DNA from: Ruminococcus sp.
GTDB lineage: Bacteria > Bacillota > Clostridia > Oscillospirales > Ruminococcaceae
Assembly (NCBI GenBank): GCA_017519145.1
Contig: JAFWTA010000030.1
Coordinates: forward strand, 310,001 to 374,000
Length of the DNA: 64,000 nucleotides
Reading direction: 5' to 3'
Of this stretch, positions 54,543-63,884 are shown piece after piece (the stretch's first letter is position 1; each line of letters starts with the position of its first letter). Position numbers and translations under genes: made by a program. The notes below the pieces were generated by a model, which saw nothing but the letters and a program-made list of their open reading frames with translations, was not told the origin of the DNA and searched no databases.

Positions 54543-55742
54543 TTAATTGCAGATGCGCATGAGATACATGAGCACATCCGTATTGTCTATCAGTCCGTCG
54601 CCGCTTATGTCCGCAGCAGCGATCTCCGACTTTGTCAGTACGGAAACGCCCTCGGGAAGCCTTGTACGGCTGATTATATATTCATTTATAAGTGCAAGAT
54701 CGTAACCATCGAAGATGCCGTCGTTATTGATATCGCCAAGCACCAGCTTCTGTTCCCTGCCTGCAAAAGTAAGCTCAGAAAGCTTTACACTGCATTTTCT
54801 GCCGTCGATGAGCACCTCGCCCATGTCGCCGTTTACAGCAGTAACATCAACGATATTGCCCTCCTCCAGAACAGCAGCAGTTTCCTTGCCGTTCTCGGAG
54901 CTGACAGTTACAGTCCTGCTGTCTGCGCAGTAATACTCACCCACACAATATGTAACTGTTGTGGTCACAGGCTTTGCAGTAGTTGCCGAAGTCTTTGCCG
55001 TGGTCACTGCCTTTGTCGTAGTAGTTGTGGTCGTGGTGGTTGTAGTTGTGGTGGTTGTTGTTGTTGTAGAGGTTGTAGTCACAGCGGAAGTGGTAACAGG
55101 AGCTTTTCCCTCAGGCGTATACAGTGGAGTAAATCCGCTGTACGGCTTTTTTCCCTTGAGAAGCTGATATACCTTGATGTTCGCATTGCTGTAAGCATTG
55201 AACATAAGTATATCGTCCTTTGCAGGATCAGCCATATACACATCATCGCCGATGACGCCGTCGATATATACCCAGTGTCCGCCGACATTGCAGATCACAT
55301 AGCTGCCCTTGTCGAGAGCCGCCTTGATCTCGGCTGCCTTTCCCTTCTGGTCGGTGGACTTGAAGTTGAGGTTAGCCGAATCGATGCTGATCTCCTTTAC
55401 CACCTTGTTGACTGAAGCCCATGAGCTGAGTCCGCCCGAGGAGTTGAAAGCGCCGATGTTATTGAGCTGCTGTGCAAAAACTCCGGGATCAAAGTTTGAG
55501 GTGTCTCTTGCACCCGAGGCAACTGCGACCATAGCGATCGAGGTGATATAGCATCCCGACCTGCGCACATTTGAGCCGCCGATAGCCGTGTTTCCCCAGC
55601 GGCTGTCCATCTGGCGCCACAGTCGGAAATCCTCTGCCGCCTTAGCCGTCTGAGAAGGTCTGTACACTCCTGCCATCACTCCCAGTACAATAAGAAGTGT
55701 GAGCAGGAGCCTCATTATTCCGTTGTCTTTTTCAGTTCGCAT
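54543..55742 (-). CDS. Secreted C39-type cysteine peptidase with dockerin
   Basis: 399 aa, SD GGAGG 5 nt before the ATG. Signal peptide about residues 1-35 (RLLLTLLIVLGVMAGVY). Papain-like C39_2 domain: Cys64 in RRSGCYITSI, His in GGHWVYIDGV and Asp in MADPAKDD. A linker of about 70 residues contains one run of 18 threonines. A short beta domain (YCVGEYYCADSRTV) leads to a type I dockerin: GDINNDGIFDGYDLALINEY and ADISGDGLIDNTDVLMYLM. Likely acts outside the cell, attached to a scaffoldin. It begins 13 bp after the transglutaminase-like gene. Confidence 0.85.
   Translation of the reverse strand: MRTEKDNGIMRLLLTLLIVLGVMAGVYRPSQTAKAAEDFRLWRQMDSRWGNTAIGGSNVRRSGCYITSIAMVAVASGARDTSNFDPGVFAQQLNNIGAFNSSGGLSSWASVNKVVKEISIDSANLNFKSTDQKGKAAEIKAALDKGSYVICNVGGHWVYIDGVIGDDVYMADPAKDDILMFNAYSNANIKVYQLLKGKKPYSGFTPLYTPEGKAPVTTSAVTTTSTTTTTTTTTTTTTTTTTTKAVTTAKTSATTAKPVTTTVTYCVGEYYCADSRTVTVSSENGKETAAVLEEGNIVDVTAVNGDMGEVLIDGRKCSVKLSELTFAGREQKLVLGDINNDGIFDGYDLALINEYIISRTRLPEGVSVLTKSEIAAADISGDGLIDNTDVLMYLMRICN
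55008..55075 (-). repeat. Poly-threonine codon tract
   Basis: ACN codons encoding the long threonine run of the C39 peptidase linker. Prone to length change by slippage. Confidence 0.8.
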
Positions 55743-55755
55743 AATTAACCTCCAT

Positions 55756-58062
55756 TCACGAGATTTGTCGGTTTGTTATGCCCCTTCTTTTTTTGGATTC
55801 CCTGAGCGCAGTATACGCAGCGATATATTCGCTCAGAGCTCTGTATTTCTCGCTCTCGCTGAGAGCTTCCCCACCGTATGCCGCTCTGTCGAAGAGCACT
55901 GATGTTTCTGAGATAATCGTGCCCGTTCTCTCTCTTACCAGTGCTGCCGCCTCCGCAGAGGTGTTTACGTCCTCTATATCATACAGCCTGCATATCCTGT
56001 GCATGATGCTCTTTACCACATCCGCCGGAGCCATTTTAGCGGCTCGTTTCACAAAGAACTTGTGTGAAAGCGGACCATAAAGCAATACAGCCAGCAGCAC
56101 AAGAAGTGCGCCTGCAAGTATGATCAGTCCTGCTCTTGTGAGCATATTTGTTGCGGAAACGCTGCTCTTTGTTTCCTGTATATTATCGGTCACTGTCGGC
56201 TCAAAGTCCATCCAGCCGTAGCCTCTGATGTACAGCTGCGGGAAACCGTGAGCATCCTTTGTTGTCACGATATGATTTGTATTCGGGTTCCAGTAGCCAC
56301 GTTCCCTCTGAGTCATGTTGTAGCCCTCACAGTATCTTGCAGGGATACCTGCGGCTCTTGCAAGAAGGACCATGGATGTAGCGTATTCATAGCACACGCC
56401 TGTCTTCGTCTCGAAGATGAAGTCCTCAGCGTTCTCGCCCTTAGACTTTACATAGCCGAGATCATAGTTATAGCCGTTCTCATAGAAATAGCTCTCAAGT
56501 ATACGCGCCTTGTCGTAATCCGACTCAGCGTCCTTGGTGAGCTCGTCAGCAAGCTGCTTTATACGCTGATTGTTTCCGTAATCCAGAAGGTCAACGAGGT
56601 AATCATCATAGTACCTGTGATCTGTTTCTACATAGTTAGAGATCGCTTCATTTTCGGCACTGCTGAATTTGTTCCGGAAGAGCACATTCTCAGTGTCCTC
56701 CAGAAGCTCTGTATAATCATACTTTTCCAGCTGATCAACGAATTCCTTGTTGGTCTCGTTAAAGAAGAAGGTATCGGGAACATACTGAAACTCAAAGCTG
56801 TCCGAATTGCTGAACTCGGAATTAACTCCCACCACGGTTCCGCCTGTGAGAGTAGCAAGCTCATCACGTTTGGAACAGCGTGTAAGGCTTACAGCGTTCT
56901 GCGGCACGGGAGCCGTATCGTTGTTATAGCTCAGTCCTCCCGAACCTATTACCGTGTAGAAAGTGGCGGTTCTGACCTCGGGAGCCTCAAGACCGTCCTC
57001 AACATATTTAGTGAGTCCGTATTTCTCTGCATACCCCTCATCCCACCTTGCCGCTTTAAGAAAAGCATCGGCAAGACCCATGGGTGCAGCGATCTCCAGA
57101 GGCAGTTCCTCGGTTTTTTTGACGTAATACAGGTCAAGGTCACCCGATGACCATGTATCATCCGCGTAATTGTAAGTCGAGAATGTCGCCATCTTCAGAT
57201 GGAAGTCATCCTCCGACTTTACTTCATAGATAGTTATATTCCTCAGATTGGATCTGAAACGCTGACCGCCCGTAGTGCTGCGGAATACGTTCAGCATATT
57301 TACCAGCTTATCAGTGAGCACATCTGCATTGATAAGGGTCTCAAGGGTGGTTCTGTCCGCCTCGATATAAGGCTTGGGGAACAGTGCAGCCACAGCTGCG
57401 AATATAACAGCATAGACAGCTATAGGCTTCCATGACTTGCGTCTTTCCACGAACTCGGTGTCTTCCGAGTCCCTCAGCTGTCGGTAATACACCATCAGCA
57501 GGATATATCCCACTGCAAGAAGTATTATCAGAAGTGTGGGCATCTTCTCGTATTCCTTACCGTAGATCACGAAAGGTATGATGAAGATAAGGAAATTCAT
57601 GAATATCCTGTATCTTACCCTCGTAAAGTAATATATGACCGAAGCCATGAAAATAAGGAACAGCAGGAAGAATGTTATCGAATACCAGAAGTTGTATTCA
57701 ACGGAGTCCTGCGGTGTAAGGAACCAGAGCATCCATGTGATAGGATAGTTCTCCTGACCCCAGACAAGAGTCTGCCGCACAGCCAGACCAAAAGCTCCGA
57801 CAGTAGCCATATAGGCAAAGAAGCCTATAAGATGGCGCTTCTGTATAAAGTCGAATATCCTGAAAAGCAGCCAGCCGACGACAAGGGTCACCGCTCCGCA
57901 GCCGAGGGCAAGTATATATCCCTCTTTATCGTCCTTATCCCTGTTGCGGAAGTGGTACATGAGCGATATCATTATGAGCACAGTATACCACAGGACAGGA
58001 TCGGTGAGCGTCCTCAGCAGAAACGACTTCAGGCTGAATGTTTTTTTGTTGGTTTCTTTCAT
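55756..58062 (-). CDS. Transglutaminase-like membrane protein (TgpA type)
   Basis: 768 aa. Six or seven helices in the first 210 residues, a long outer region, then a transglutaminase-like core with Cys in KTGVCYEYATSM, His in TKDAHGFPQLYI and Asp in GWMDFEP. One more transmembrane helix (about 640-665) and a cytoplasmic tail with DUF4129-like character. Catalytic triad complete, so a protease or transamidase outside the membrane is plausible. Third in a MoxR-DUF58-transglutaminase set; the start lies 3 bp after the DUF58 stop. Confidence 0.88.
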   Translation of the reverse strand: MKETNKKTFSLKSFLLRTLTDPVLWYTVLIMISLMYHFRNRDKDDKEGYILALGCGAVTLVVGWLLFRIFDFIQKRHLIGFFAYMATVGAFGLAVRQTLVWGQENYPITWMLWFLTPQDSVEYNFWYSITFFLLFLIFMASVIYYFTRVRYRIFMNFLIFIIPFVIYGKEYEKMPTLLIILLAVGYILLMVYYRQLRDSEDTEFVERRKSWKPIAVYAVIFAAVAALFPKPYIEADRTTLETLINADVLTDKLVNMLNVFRSTTGGQRFRSNLRNITIYEVKSEDDFHLKMATFSTYNYADDTWSSGDLDLYYVKKTEELPLEIAAPMGLADAFLKAARWDEGYAEKYGLTKYVEDGLEAPEVRTATFYTVIGSGGLSYNNDTAPVPQNAVSLTRCSKRDELATLTGGTVVGVNSEFSNSDSFEFQYVPDTFFFNETNKEFVDQLEKYDYTELLEDTENVLFRNKFSSAENEAISNYVETDHRYYDDYLVDLLDYGNNQRIKQLADELTKDAESDYDKARILESYFYENGYNYDLGYVKSKGENAEDFIFETKTGVCYEYATSMVLLARAAGIPARYCEGYNMTQRERGYWNPNTNHIVTTKDAHGFPQLYIRGYGWMDFEPTVTDNIQETKSSVSATNMLTRAGLIILAGALLVLLAVLLYGPLSHKFFVKRAAKMAPADVVKSIMHRICRLYDIEDVNTSAEAAALVRERTGTIISETSVLFDRAAYGGEALSESEKYRALSEYIAAYTALRESKKRRGITNRQIS

Positions 58063-58065
58063 TAT

Positions 58066-59238
58066 TTATACCGATCTGAAATTATTATCCTCATCAAGAT
58101 ACCACATGGGCAGCGAGGTCGAATTAGGAGTTGACGGTGAAAGTCCGACGATGCTGATATTGTCCGGACTGTCCACATTGCGGGTTATTGTACCAAAATC
58201 ACCGGAGGCATCCGTAGTGGCTATAACGCAGGCACATACCGAGCCGCCGAGATGTGACAGATCAACTCGCTTGTCGGGGATGACCTTGACAGCAAGGACC
58301 TTCAGCAGCAGCTGGTCGGGATAATCGGGATTATCCACGCTTTCACTGACAGTCTCTCCCGAGCTTGTACGATAAATAAAGTTGCAGGCAATTCCCTGCT
58401 TTACAAGAAGCGAAAGGAGTCCGAATACGGATCTTATCAGCTTTTCCTCTCCGAGGATGACCTGTTCCGCAGGAATACCTCCCCGACGGTAAAGATCCAG
58501 CACGACGACAGGCTGTACAGAGGCGACCGCCTCGTCCAGACGAACCATCATCCTGCCCTTTTTCGAGGAAAGCTTCCAGTTGATACGCTTCAGCGGATCT
58601 CCCAGCTCATACTCACGGTGTTCATATCCCGGTGAGGTATTTGCGGAGAACAGCATCGCCGTATCGTTTTCCTCCTCTTCATCACTTGTCAGCACAACGT
58701 CCGCGATAGAACGGAAGAGCTGTGACGAAGCCTTTATCTCGGGAACAGGCGGTATAACGCCTATGGATACAGGCTGAGGGAGCGGAGTTTTCAGCGGGAG
58801 CTTGAAAAAGCCCATAAATCCGCATGAATACATCTCTTTTATGCCTACTTCACCATTTCCGCCCACAAGAGCATCCAGTTCAATGGTAAAGCTTCTTCTG
58901 TTTTCATTAAGCATTGTAAGCTTGCGCTTTTTTATGTTCTGCCCGAATATCTCGGTGGCATACGGAACTATTTCCACGATAGCCAGCGGAAAGATACCCG
59001 TCTTTGTCACAGTCACCTTTACAGGCAGCTTGCTTCCCTTTGGTGCGTATGCGTCACAGGTGAAGCTGACCTTGACCCTTTTTCTTGCATAAAGCAGGAA
59101 AAACAGTGATACAAGAGGAGCAAAAAGAACGAACGCAAGCAGTATCACGCCCATTTCACCGTCTATATAAAATGTAAAGATATAGACCAGAAAGGCAACC
59201 GCAATAACGCTTACTATGCTTTTAATATGCTTGGTCAT
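58066..59238 (-). CDS. DUF58-domain membrane protein
   Basis: 390 aa. Two N-terminal membrane helices (about 8-50), then a beta-rich region and a vWA-like DUF58 domain with the signature YELGDPLKRINWKLSSKKG near 210. Usually works with a MoxR ATPase; thought to assemble or activate envelope proteins. Overlaps the moxR stop by 4 bp. Confidence 0.9.
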   Translation of the reverse strand: MTKHIKSIVSVIAVAFLVYIFTFYIDGEMGVILLAFVLFAPLVSLFFLLYARKRVKVSFTCDAYAPKGSKLPVKVTVTKTGIFPLAIVEIVPYATEIFGQNIKKRKLTMLNENRRSFTIELDALVGGNGEVGIKEMYSCGFMGFFKLPLKTPLPQPVSIGVIPPVPEIKASSQLFRSIADVVLTSDEEEENDTAMLFSANTSPGYEHREYELGDPLKRINWKLSSKKGRMMVRLDEAVASVQPVVVLDLYRRGGIPAEQVILGEEKLIRSVFGLLSLLVKQGIACNFIYRTSSGETVSESVDNPDYPDQLLLKVLAVKVIPDKRVDLSHLGGSVCACVIATTDASGDFGTITRNVDSPDNISIVGLSPSTPNSTSLPMWYLDEDNNFRSV

Positions 59239-60173
59239 CTGATCATTGCAGGGACCTGACAGGTCCTGAGAACGTTCTCGATATAAGCCTCGCCCGTACC
59301 AAAAGCGGTCTTGCCCTGAGGAGAAAGGATTATCCTGTGAGCCAGCACGGAAACAGCTGTATGCTTTACGTCATCGGGAGTAACATAACTCCTGTTATAG
59401 ATGTATGCAAAAGCTTTTGCAGCCTTGAAAAGAGCTATGCTTCCGCGGGGACTGATTCCGAGAACAGTATTTCTGTCCTGACGGGTGGATGACACGATAC
59501 TTACTATATAAGCCTTTACGTCATCAGTTACCATTACGCGCTTGACTTCCTCCTGCATAGCTGCAATATCGTCAACGTGCATAACGGGCTCCTGTATATT
59601 AGCGATGGGGTTATGGTTCTCTGTCCTCTCGAGGATCATCATCTCCTCCTGAGCCGAGGGATAACCCATTGAAAGCTTCATAAAAAATCTGTCCATCTGT
59701 GCTTCGGGAAGATGGAAGGTACCGTAGGTCTCCACAGGGTTCTGTGTAGCCATTACAAGAAATGGTCTCGGAAGCTTGTGTGTAACGCCGTCAAGACTTA
59801 TCTGGCGCTCCTCCATAGCCTCCAGCAGAGCCGACTGTACCTTAGGTGAGGCACGGTTTATCTCGTCCGCCAGCAGGAAATTACACATTACTGCACCGTC
59901 GCGGTAAACGAACTCGCCCTTAGTTGAATCGAGCATTGTAAAGCCTGCGATATCAGAGGGCATTATGTCGGGAGTAAGCTGGATCCTGTTGAATTTTCCG
60001 CCGATGGAACGGGAAAGTGCTGTTATGAGCTGGGTTTTGCCTACACCGGGGACATCCTCGAGAAGAACATGGCCTTCACAAAGGAGAGCAGCGATGAGCT
60101 TAACAACAGTCTCCTGCTTTCCAACGATGACTCTTCCCACAGATTCGGCAAGTCTGCTTATATTTGCATTCAT
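59235..60173 (-). CDS. MoxR-family AAA+ ATPase
   Basis: 312 aa. Walker A EDVPGVGKTQLI, Walker B FLLADEINRASPKVQ, sensor 1 MATQNPVE, and the C-terminal lid. Chaperone-like ATPase acting with DUF58 proteins. First gene of a four- or five-gene operon that ends with the dockerin peptidase and prmA. Confidence 0.93.
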   Translation of the reverse strand: MNANISRLAESVGRVIVGKQETVVKLIAALLCEGHVLLEDVPGVGKTQLITALSRSIGGKFNRIQLTPDIMPSDIAGFTMLDSTKGEFVYRDGAVMCNFLLADEINRASPKVQSALLEAMEERQISLDGVTHKLPRPFLVMATQNPVETYGTFHLPEAQMDRFFMKLSMGYPSAQEEMMILERTENHNPIANIQEPVMHVDDIAAMQEEVKRVMVTDDVKAYIVSIVSSTRQDRNTVLGISPRGSIALFKAAKAFAYIYNRSYVTPDDVKHTAVSVLAHRIILSPQGKTAFGTGEAYIENVLRTCQVPAMIR

Positions 60174-60206
60174 ATCTGTACCTCTTTATTCTGAGTATAT
60201 TATCCA

Positions 60207-60235
60207 ATTAAACTTATTATATCATATTTTGTCAA
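60207..60235 (-). promoter_or_regulatory. Promoter of the moxR operon
   Basis: Exact TTGACA (60230-60235), 17-bp spacer, TTTAAT (60207-60212). Confidence 0.7.
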
Positions 60236-60261
60236 TTACTGCAAGGGAAATCCATACGAAA

Positions 60262-60305
60262 ATGCGCCTTGATTATTGTAACATCTGACAATAAGCAAGG
60301 CGCAT
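60262..60305 (-). terminator. Long hairpin downstream of tsf
   Basis: Arms ATGCGCCTTG/CAAGGCGCAT (10 bp) with an inner ATTGT/ACAAT stem; minus-strand TTTTC follows. Probably a second terminator for tsf, or an RNA end protector. Confidence 0.55.
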
Positions 60306-60339
60306 CAATGTGGAAAAATTGTATAATTGTGTCTGAAAA

Positions 60340-60373
60340 CAGCAAAACAGCGACAGATCACTCTGCCGCTGTT
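60340..60373 (-). terminator. Terminator after tsf
   Basis: 12-bp stem AACAGCGGCAGA/TCTGTCGCTGTT with one mismatch, then TTTGCTGTTTTC. Confidence 0.8.
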
Positions 60374-60387
60374 CCAAAAGCAATTGA

Positions 60388-61305
60388 TTACTTGATCATC
60401 TTAGCGATCTCGTCTGCAAGGTTATCTTCCTTCTTCTCAACGCCTTCGCCGCGCTCGTAACGAACAACTTCAACGACCTTGATAGAACCGCCGAGCTTCT
60501 TAGCCTCAGCATCAACATAGCCCTGTACTGTGAGCTTGTCATCCTTAACGAAAGCCTGCTCAAGGAGGCAGTTCTCGCTGTAGTACTTGCCTACCTTACC
60601 CTCAACGATCTTTGCACGAACCTGCTCGGGCTTGGAAGCCATCTTGGGATCCTCAGCCATCTGAGCCATCATGATCTCCTTCTCCTTCTCAAGTACCTCA
60701 GCAGGAACCTGCTCGCGGCAGAGGTATGCAGCGTTAAGAGCAGCAGACTGCATAGCTACGTCCTTACCGATAGAAGCTACCTGATCAGCAGCAAGGTCAG
60801 TGTCCATCTTTACGAGAACGCCGATGCTGCCGCCGTTGTGGATGTAAGAAGCAAGCTTGCCCTCAAGTCTTACGAAACGACGGATAACGATGTTCTCACG
60901 GATCTTCATGCCTGCGAGCTCTGTGAGGACCTCGCCTACTGTATTGCTGCCGCCGCTGATCTGCATCTCCTTGAGAGCTTCAACGTCAGCAGGATTCTTC
61001 TCGATGATAGTGTTAGCTACGTTAGCAACGAAGTTTCTGATATCGTCTGTGTTAGCAGCGAAGTCAGTCTCTGTGTTTACTTCGAGGAGAACGCCTACCT
61101 CACCGTTTACAACAGCAGTTACAACGCCCTCAGCAGCAGCTCTGCCGCTCTTCTTAGCCTGTGTAGCAAGTCCTTTTTCTCTGAGGAACTCGATAGCCTT
61201 GTCCATATCGCCATCGTTCTCTTCGAGAGCCTTCTTACAGTCCATCATACCAACGCCTGTGGACTTCATGAGTTCTTTAATTTCAGCAACGGAAACCTTT
61301 CCCAT
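60388..61305 (-). CDS. tsf: Elongation factor Ts
   Basis: 305 aa. Nucleotide-exchange factor for EF-Tu. N-terminal UBA-like domain with TGVGMMDCKKALEENDGD and IEFLREKGLA; core domain TDFAANTD and the repeated dimer-type second half. Follows rpsB with a hairpin between them. Confidence 0.97.
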   Translation of the reverse strand: MGKVSVAEIKELMKSTGVGMMDCKKALEENDGDMDKAIEFLREKGLATQAKKSGRAAAEGVVTAVVNGEVGVLLEVNTETDFAANTDDIRNFVANVANTIIEKNPADVEALKEMQISGGSNTVGEVLTELAGMKIRENIVIRRFVRLEGKLASYIHNGGSIGVLVKMDTDLAADQVASIGKDVAMQSAALNAAYLCREQVPAEVLEKEKEIMMAQMAEDPKMASKPEQVRAKIVEGKVGKYYSENCLLEQAFVKDDKLTVQGYVDAEAKKLGGSIKVVEVVRYERGEGVEKKEDNLADEIAKMIK

Positions 61306-61341
61306 TGTAATTACCTCCTGTTATTTTAATATTAAATCCGC

Positions 61342-61370
61342 AAAAACCCGAAGGGTTAGTTCGGGTTTTT
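61342..61370 (-). terminator. Partial terminator between rpsB and tsf
   Basis: Stem AAACCCGAA/TTCGGGTTT with a 7-nt loop and a U-run on the minus strand. Some read-through must occur if tsf has no promoter of its own; I see none. Confidence 0.7.
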
Positions 61371-61385
61371 GATTGTATTCTTTGA

Positions 61386-62150
61386 TTATTCAGCGTCAGC
61401 CTCAGCTGTCTCAGCAGCAGCTTCCTCTGCGGGAGCCTCCTGAGCTTCCTCTGCAGCAGCTGTGTCATCGCCCTGTCTGCCTTCGATAACAGCGTTAGCG
61501 ATAGTACCTGCGATAAGCTTTACAGCTCTGATAGCGTCGTCGTTACCGGGGATAACGTAGTCAACCTCATCAGGATCGCAGTTTGTATCTACGATAGCAA
61601 CGATCGGGATGTTGAGCTTCTTAGCCTCAGCTACAGCGATCTTTTCCTTGCGGGGGTCTACGATGAAGAGTGCTGCGGGGAGCTTCTTCATTGTCTTGAT
61701 ACCGCCAAGGAACTTCTCGAGCTTCTCTATTTCAAGGTTGAGCTTAACAACTTCCTTCTTGGGGAGGAGTGCGAATGTGCCGTCCTCTTCCATAGCGTGG
61801 AGCTGCTCAAGTCTCTTGATTCTTGTCTGGATAGTCTTGAAGTTGGTGAGCATACCGCCCAGCCATCTTGCGTTTACATAGTGAGCACCGGCTCTTGTAG
61901 CCTCTTCCTTAACGGAATCGCCTGCCTGCTTCTTTGTACCTACGAAAAGAACCTCGCCGCCCTGTGAAGCGATGTCGCGAACGAACATATAAGCTTCCTC
62001 AAGCTTCTTTACGGTCTTCTGAAGGTCGATGATGTAGATGCCGTTTCTCTCTGTGAAAATGTAGGGTGCCATTTTCGGGTTCCATCTTCTTGTCTGGTGT
62101 CCGAAGTGAACGCCTGCCTCAAGAAGCTGCTTCATTGATACTACTCCCAT
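61386..62150 (-). CDS. rpsB: Ribosomal protein uS2
   Basis: 254 aa. [20 protein letters not shown] and [16 protein letters not shown] are diagnostic; Ala/Glu-rich C-terminal tail of about 25 residues. SD AAGGAGG lies 9 nt before the ATG. First gene of rpsB-tsf. Confidence 0.97.
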   Translation of the reverse strand: MGVVSMKQLLEAGVHFGHQTRRWNPKMAPYIFTERNGIYIIDLQKTVKKLEEAYMFVRDIASQGGEVLFVGTKKQAGDSVKEEATRAGAHYVNARWLGGMLTNFKTIQTRIKRLEQLHAMEEDGTFALLPKKEVVKLNLEIEKLEKFLGGIKTMKKLPAALFIVDPRKEKIAVAEAKKLNIPIVAIVDTNCDPDEVDYVIPGNDDAIRAVKLIAGTIANAVIEGRQGDDTAAAEEAQEAPAEEAAAETAEADAE

Positions 62151-62265
62151 GGTGTAGTCCTCCTTAAAATTGGTTAATATTAATCCTCCGCCCGACTTAG
62201 CTCAGCAGCAACGCAAGAGTATGCGCACCAACCGCCGAAAGTACAGGCGTGCGAATTGCCTTAAT

Positions 62266-62294
62266 ATTATATCATTTTCCGCAGAATTTTTCAA
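62266..62294 (-). promoter_or_regulatory. Promoter of rpsB-tsf
   Basis: TTGAAA (62289-62294), 17-bp spacer, TATAAT (62266-62271). The leader of about 110 nt contains GC-rich inverted segments (about 62195-62255) that could carry uS2 control; I recognise no named motif. Confidence 0.8.
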
Positions 62295-62309
62295 GCTTTT
62301 TCGCTGTGT

Positions 62310-62609
62310 CTATTTCAACAAACTTGAAAGTGAGTTTCTGCGTTTTTTTAGCGATTTCAGCTCATGATGCTTTGCAGAGCGTTCAACAAGGATAATATCG
62401 TCACCTACCACCCGTATCTCATCGCAGGTCAGCACGGTGTCCTCGTCCCTGCCGAAGAGACCGAAAAGCCTGCTGCTTCCGTATATCACAAGGGAGGCGA
62501 CTCGCCCGTCGGAAATATCCAGTTCAATATCGTCTATGAAGCCAAGCCGCTCACCCGATACTATATCCACGACCTCTTTCCTGCATATCTCATCAAAGCA
62601 TACCTGCAA
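62310..62609 (-). CDS. YlmC/YmxH-family PRC-barrel protein
   Basis: 99 aa, start codon TTG at 62609: an in-frame stop lies just upstream, a G-rich site precedes it, and the family begins about here. EVVDIVSGERLGFIDDIELD, split by the usual DGRVASLVIYG, is the PRC-barrel core. Linked to sporulation in Bacillus and Clostridium by gene context only. Confidence 0.8.
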   Translation of the reverse strand: MQVCFDEICRKEVVDIVSGERLGFIDDIELDISDGRVASLVIYGSSRLFGLFGRDEDTVLTCDEIRVVGDDIILVERSAKHHELKSLKKRRNSLSSLLK

Positions 62610-62641
62610 GCCATCGCCCCCTCATACATTATATATGTATA

Positions 62642-63751
62642 TCAGCGCTGGAAAAAGAACTCCTCCGGAGTGTATTTCTTTCCGCCTGATGTAAATGCAT
62701 AATATGAAAGGATTATGGAAGCGTCGATGGCATCAACGGAAAAATCGTCGTTCACATCAGCCTTGAGAGCCTCCGACGCCGAATATGCAGAGTTATGGGC
62801 GCCTGCCGAGCTTTTTGCATAGTCTGCAAGCACCAGCGAAGCGTCATTGGCATCCACCATGCCATCATTATTCATATCTCCGTACTTGAAGTCAAATTCA
62901 ACAAAGTCAAAACCGTGGTTCTTTGCATACTCCTCAGCCGCAGTCCCCTTGACTCCGTATATATCAATATCCAAAGGCTGGTCATAATCACCTTCAAAAT
63001 ATGTATAGCCTATACTGTACGGTGCGATCTCTGTCACAGTCGGCGGTATTATAACACGCTTCTGATACATATTGTTAAGCGCAGCATCCTTCTCTATGAT
63101 CTTTACTCCCGTGCAGAGCCGGAGTGTATAGAGACCACTCATGAACTGACAGGTGTGGTCTGTGAAAACCTCCATTCTGCCCGGGATAGAAAGACTCTTT
63201 GCGCCTGTGCAGGCCTGAAAGACTGCTATTTCCATTTTTTCAAGGCCTCTGTTTAATCTTATGGGCCACAGATCATAGCAATTGCTGAAGGCAAGAGCAT
63301 CTATCTTTTCAAGGCAGTTAGGGAAATTGAACTCATGAAGGTGCTCACACTTAAAAAAGGCATAGGTACCGATGGACCTTATAGATTCGGGAAGCTTTAC
63401 AGAGTAGAGCTCCATCCGCTCTTTAAAGGCATATTTTCCGATCCTGTCGACTATGAGATTGTCCACGACCTCGGGCACCTCTATCTCCCTGTCATCGGTC
63501 AGGCATGACTTCACCTCAAGTCTCGTGGGACCAAGCTGATAAACAGAAAACTTCAGTCCGTCCTTTATTATCTCGTCGCCGATATCATAATCCCATTCAG
63601 ATTTGATCGGCGGTTCCGTTGTTTCTTCTGTAGTTTCTTCTGTTGCTGCTTCGGCAGGTCCCGTTTCTCCTTCGTCTGCAAAAGCTGTAAAAGGCACAGC
63701 TGACGCAAGTACGAATGCTGCGAGCATAGCTGCAATTGATCTGTGTTTCAT
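62642..63751 (-). CDS. Secreted leucine-rich-repeat protein with dockerin
   Basis: 369 aa from the ATG at 63751, 8 nt after GGAG; the in-frame GTG three codons earlier is the weaker choice. Signal peptide to about residue 28 (AFVLASAVPFTAFA), a Glu/Thr-rich stretch to about 52, then about six BspA-like LRR_5 units (IGKYAFKERMEL, IRSIGTYAFFKCEHL, IDALAFSNCYDL). Type I dockerin at the end: GDMNNDGMVDANDASLVLADY and ADVNDDFSVDAIDASIILSYY. LRRs of this kind bind proteins or glycans; the role here is unknown. Confidence 0.87.
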   Translation of the reverse strand: MKHRSIAAMLAAFVLASAVPFTAFADEGETGPAEAATEETTEETTEPPIKSEWDYDIGDEIIKDGLKFSVYQLGPTRLEVKSCLTDDREIEVPEVVDNLIVDRIGKYAFKERMELYSVKLPESIRSIGTYAFFKCEHLHEFNFPNCLEKIDALAFSNCYDLWPIRLNRGLEKMEIAVFQACTGAKSLSIPGRMEVFTDHTCQFMSGLYTLRLCTGVKIIEKDAALNNMYQKRVIIPPTVTEIAPYSIGYTYFEGDYDQPLDIDIYGVKGTAAEEYAKNHGFDFVEFDFKYGDMNNDGMVDANDASLVLADYAKSSAGAHNSAYSASEALKADVNDDFSVDAIDASIILSYYAFTSGGKKYTPEEFFFQR

Positions 63752-63831
63752 TCTTATCACTCCGTTCTGAAATGTGTTGTAATGTATGTTTTCAGCTTAC
63801 AGTGAGCTGATCTTCATGCACAGCTTTAAAT

Positions 63832-63867
63832 AAAAATATGCGGCAGCCGCTTTTTGCAGCCGCCGCA
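63832..63867 (-). terminator. Terminator after the right-edge membrane gene
   Basis: 12-bp stem TGCGGCGGCTGC/GCGGCTGCCGCA (63839-63867, one mismatch), followed on the minus strand by TATTTTTATTT. Confidence 0.8.
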
Positions 63868-63884
63868 GTTTTCAGGCTATTACA

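Noticed and set aside
56248..57150. 300-codon open frame on the plus strand
   Set aside because: Antisense to the transglutaminase-like gene, whose catalytic motifs are complete.
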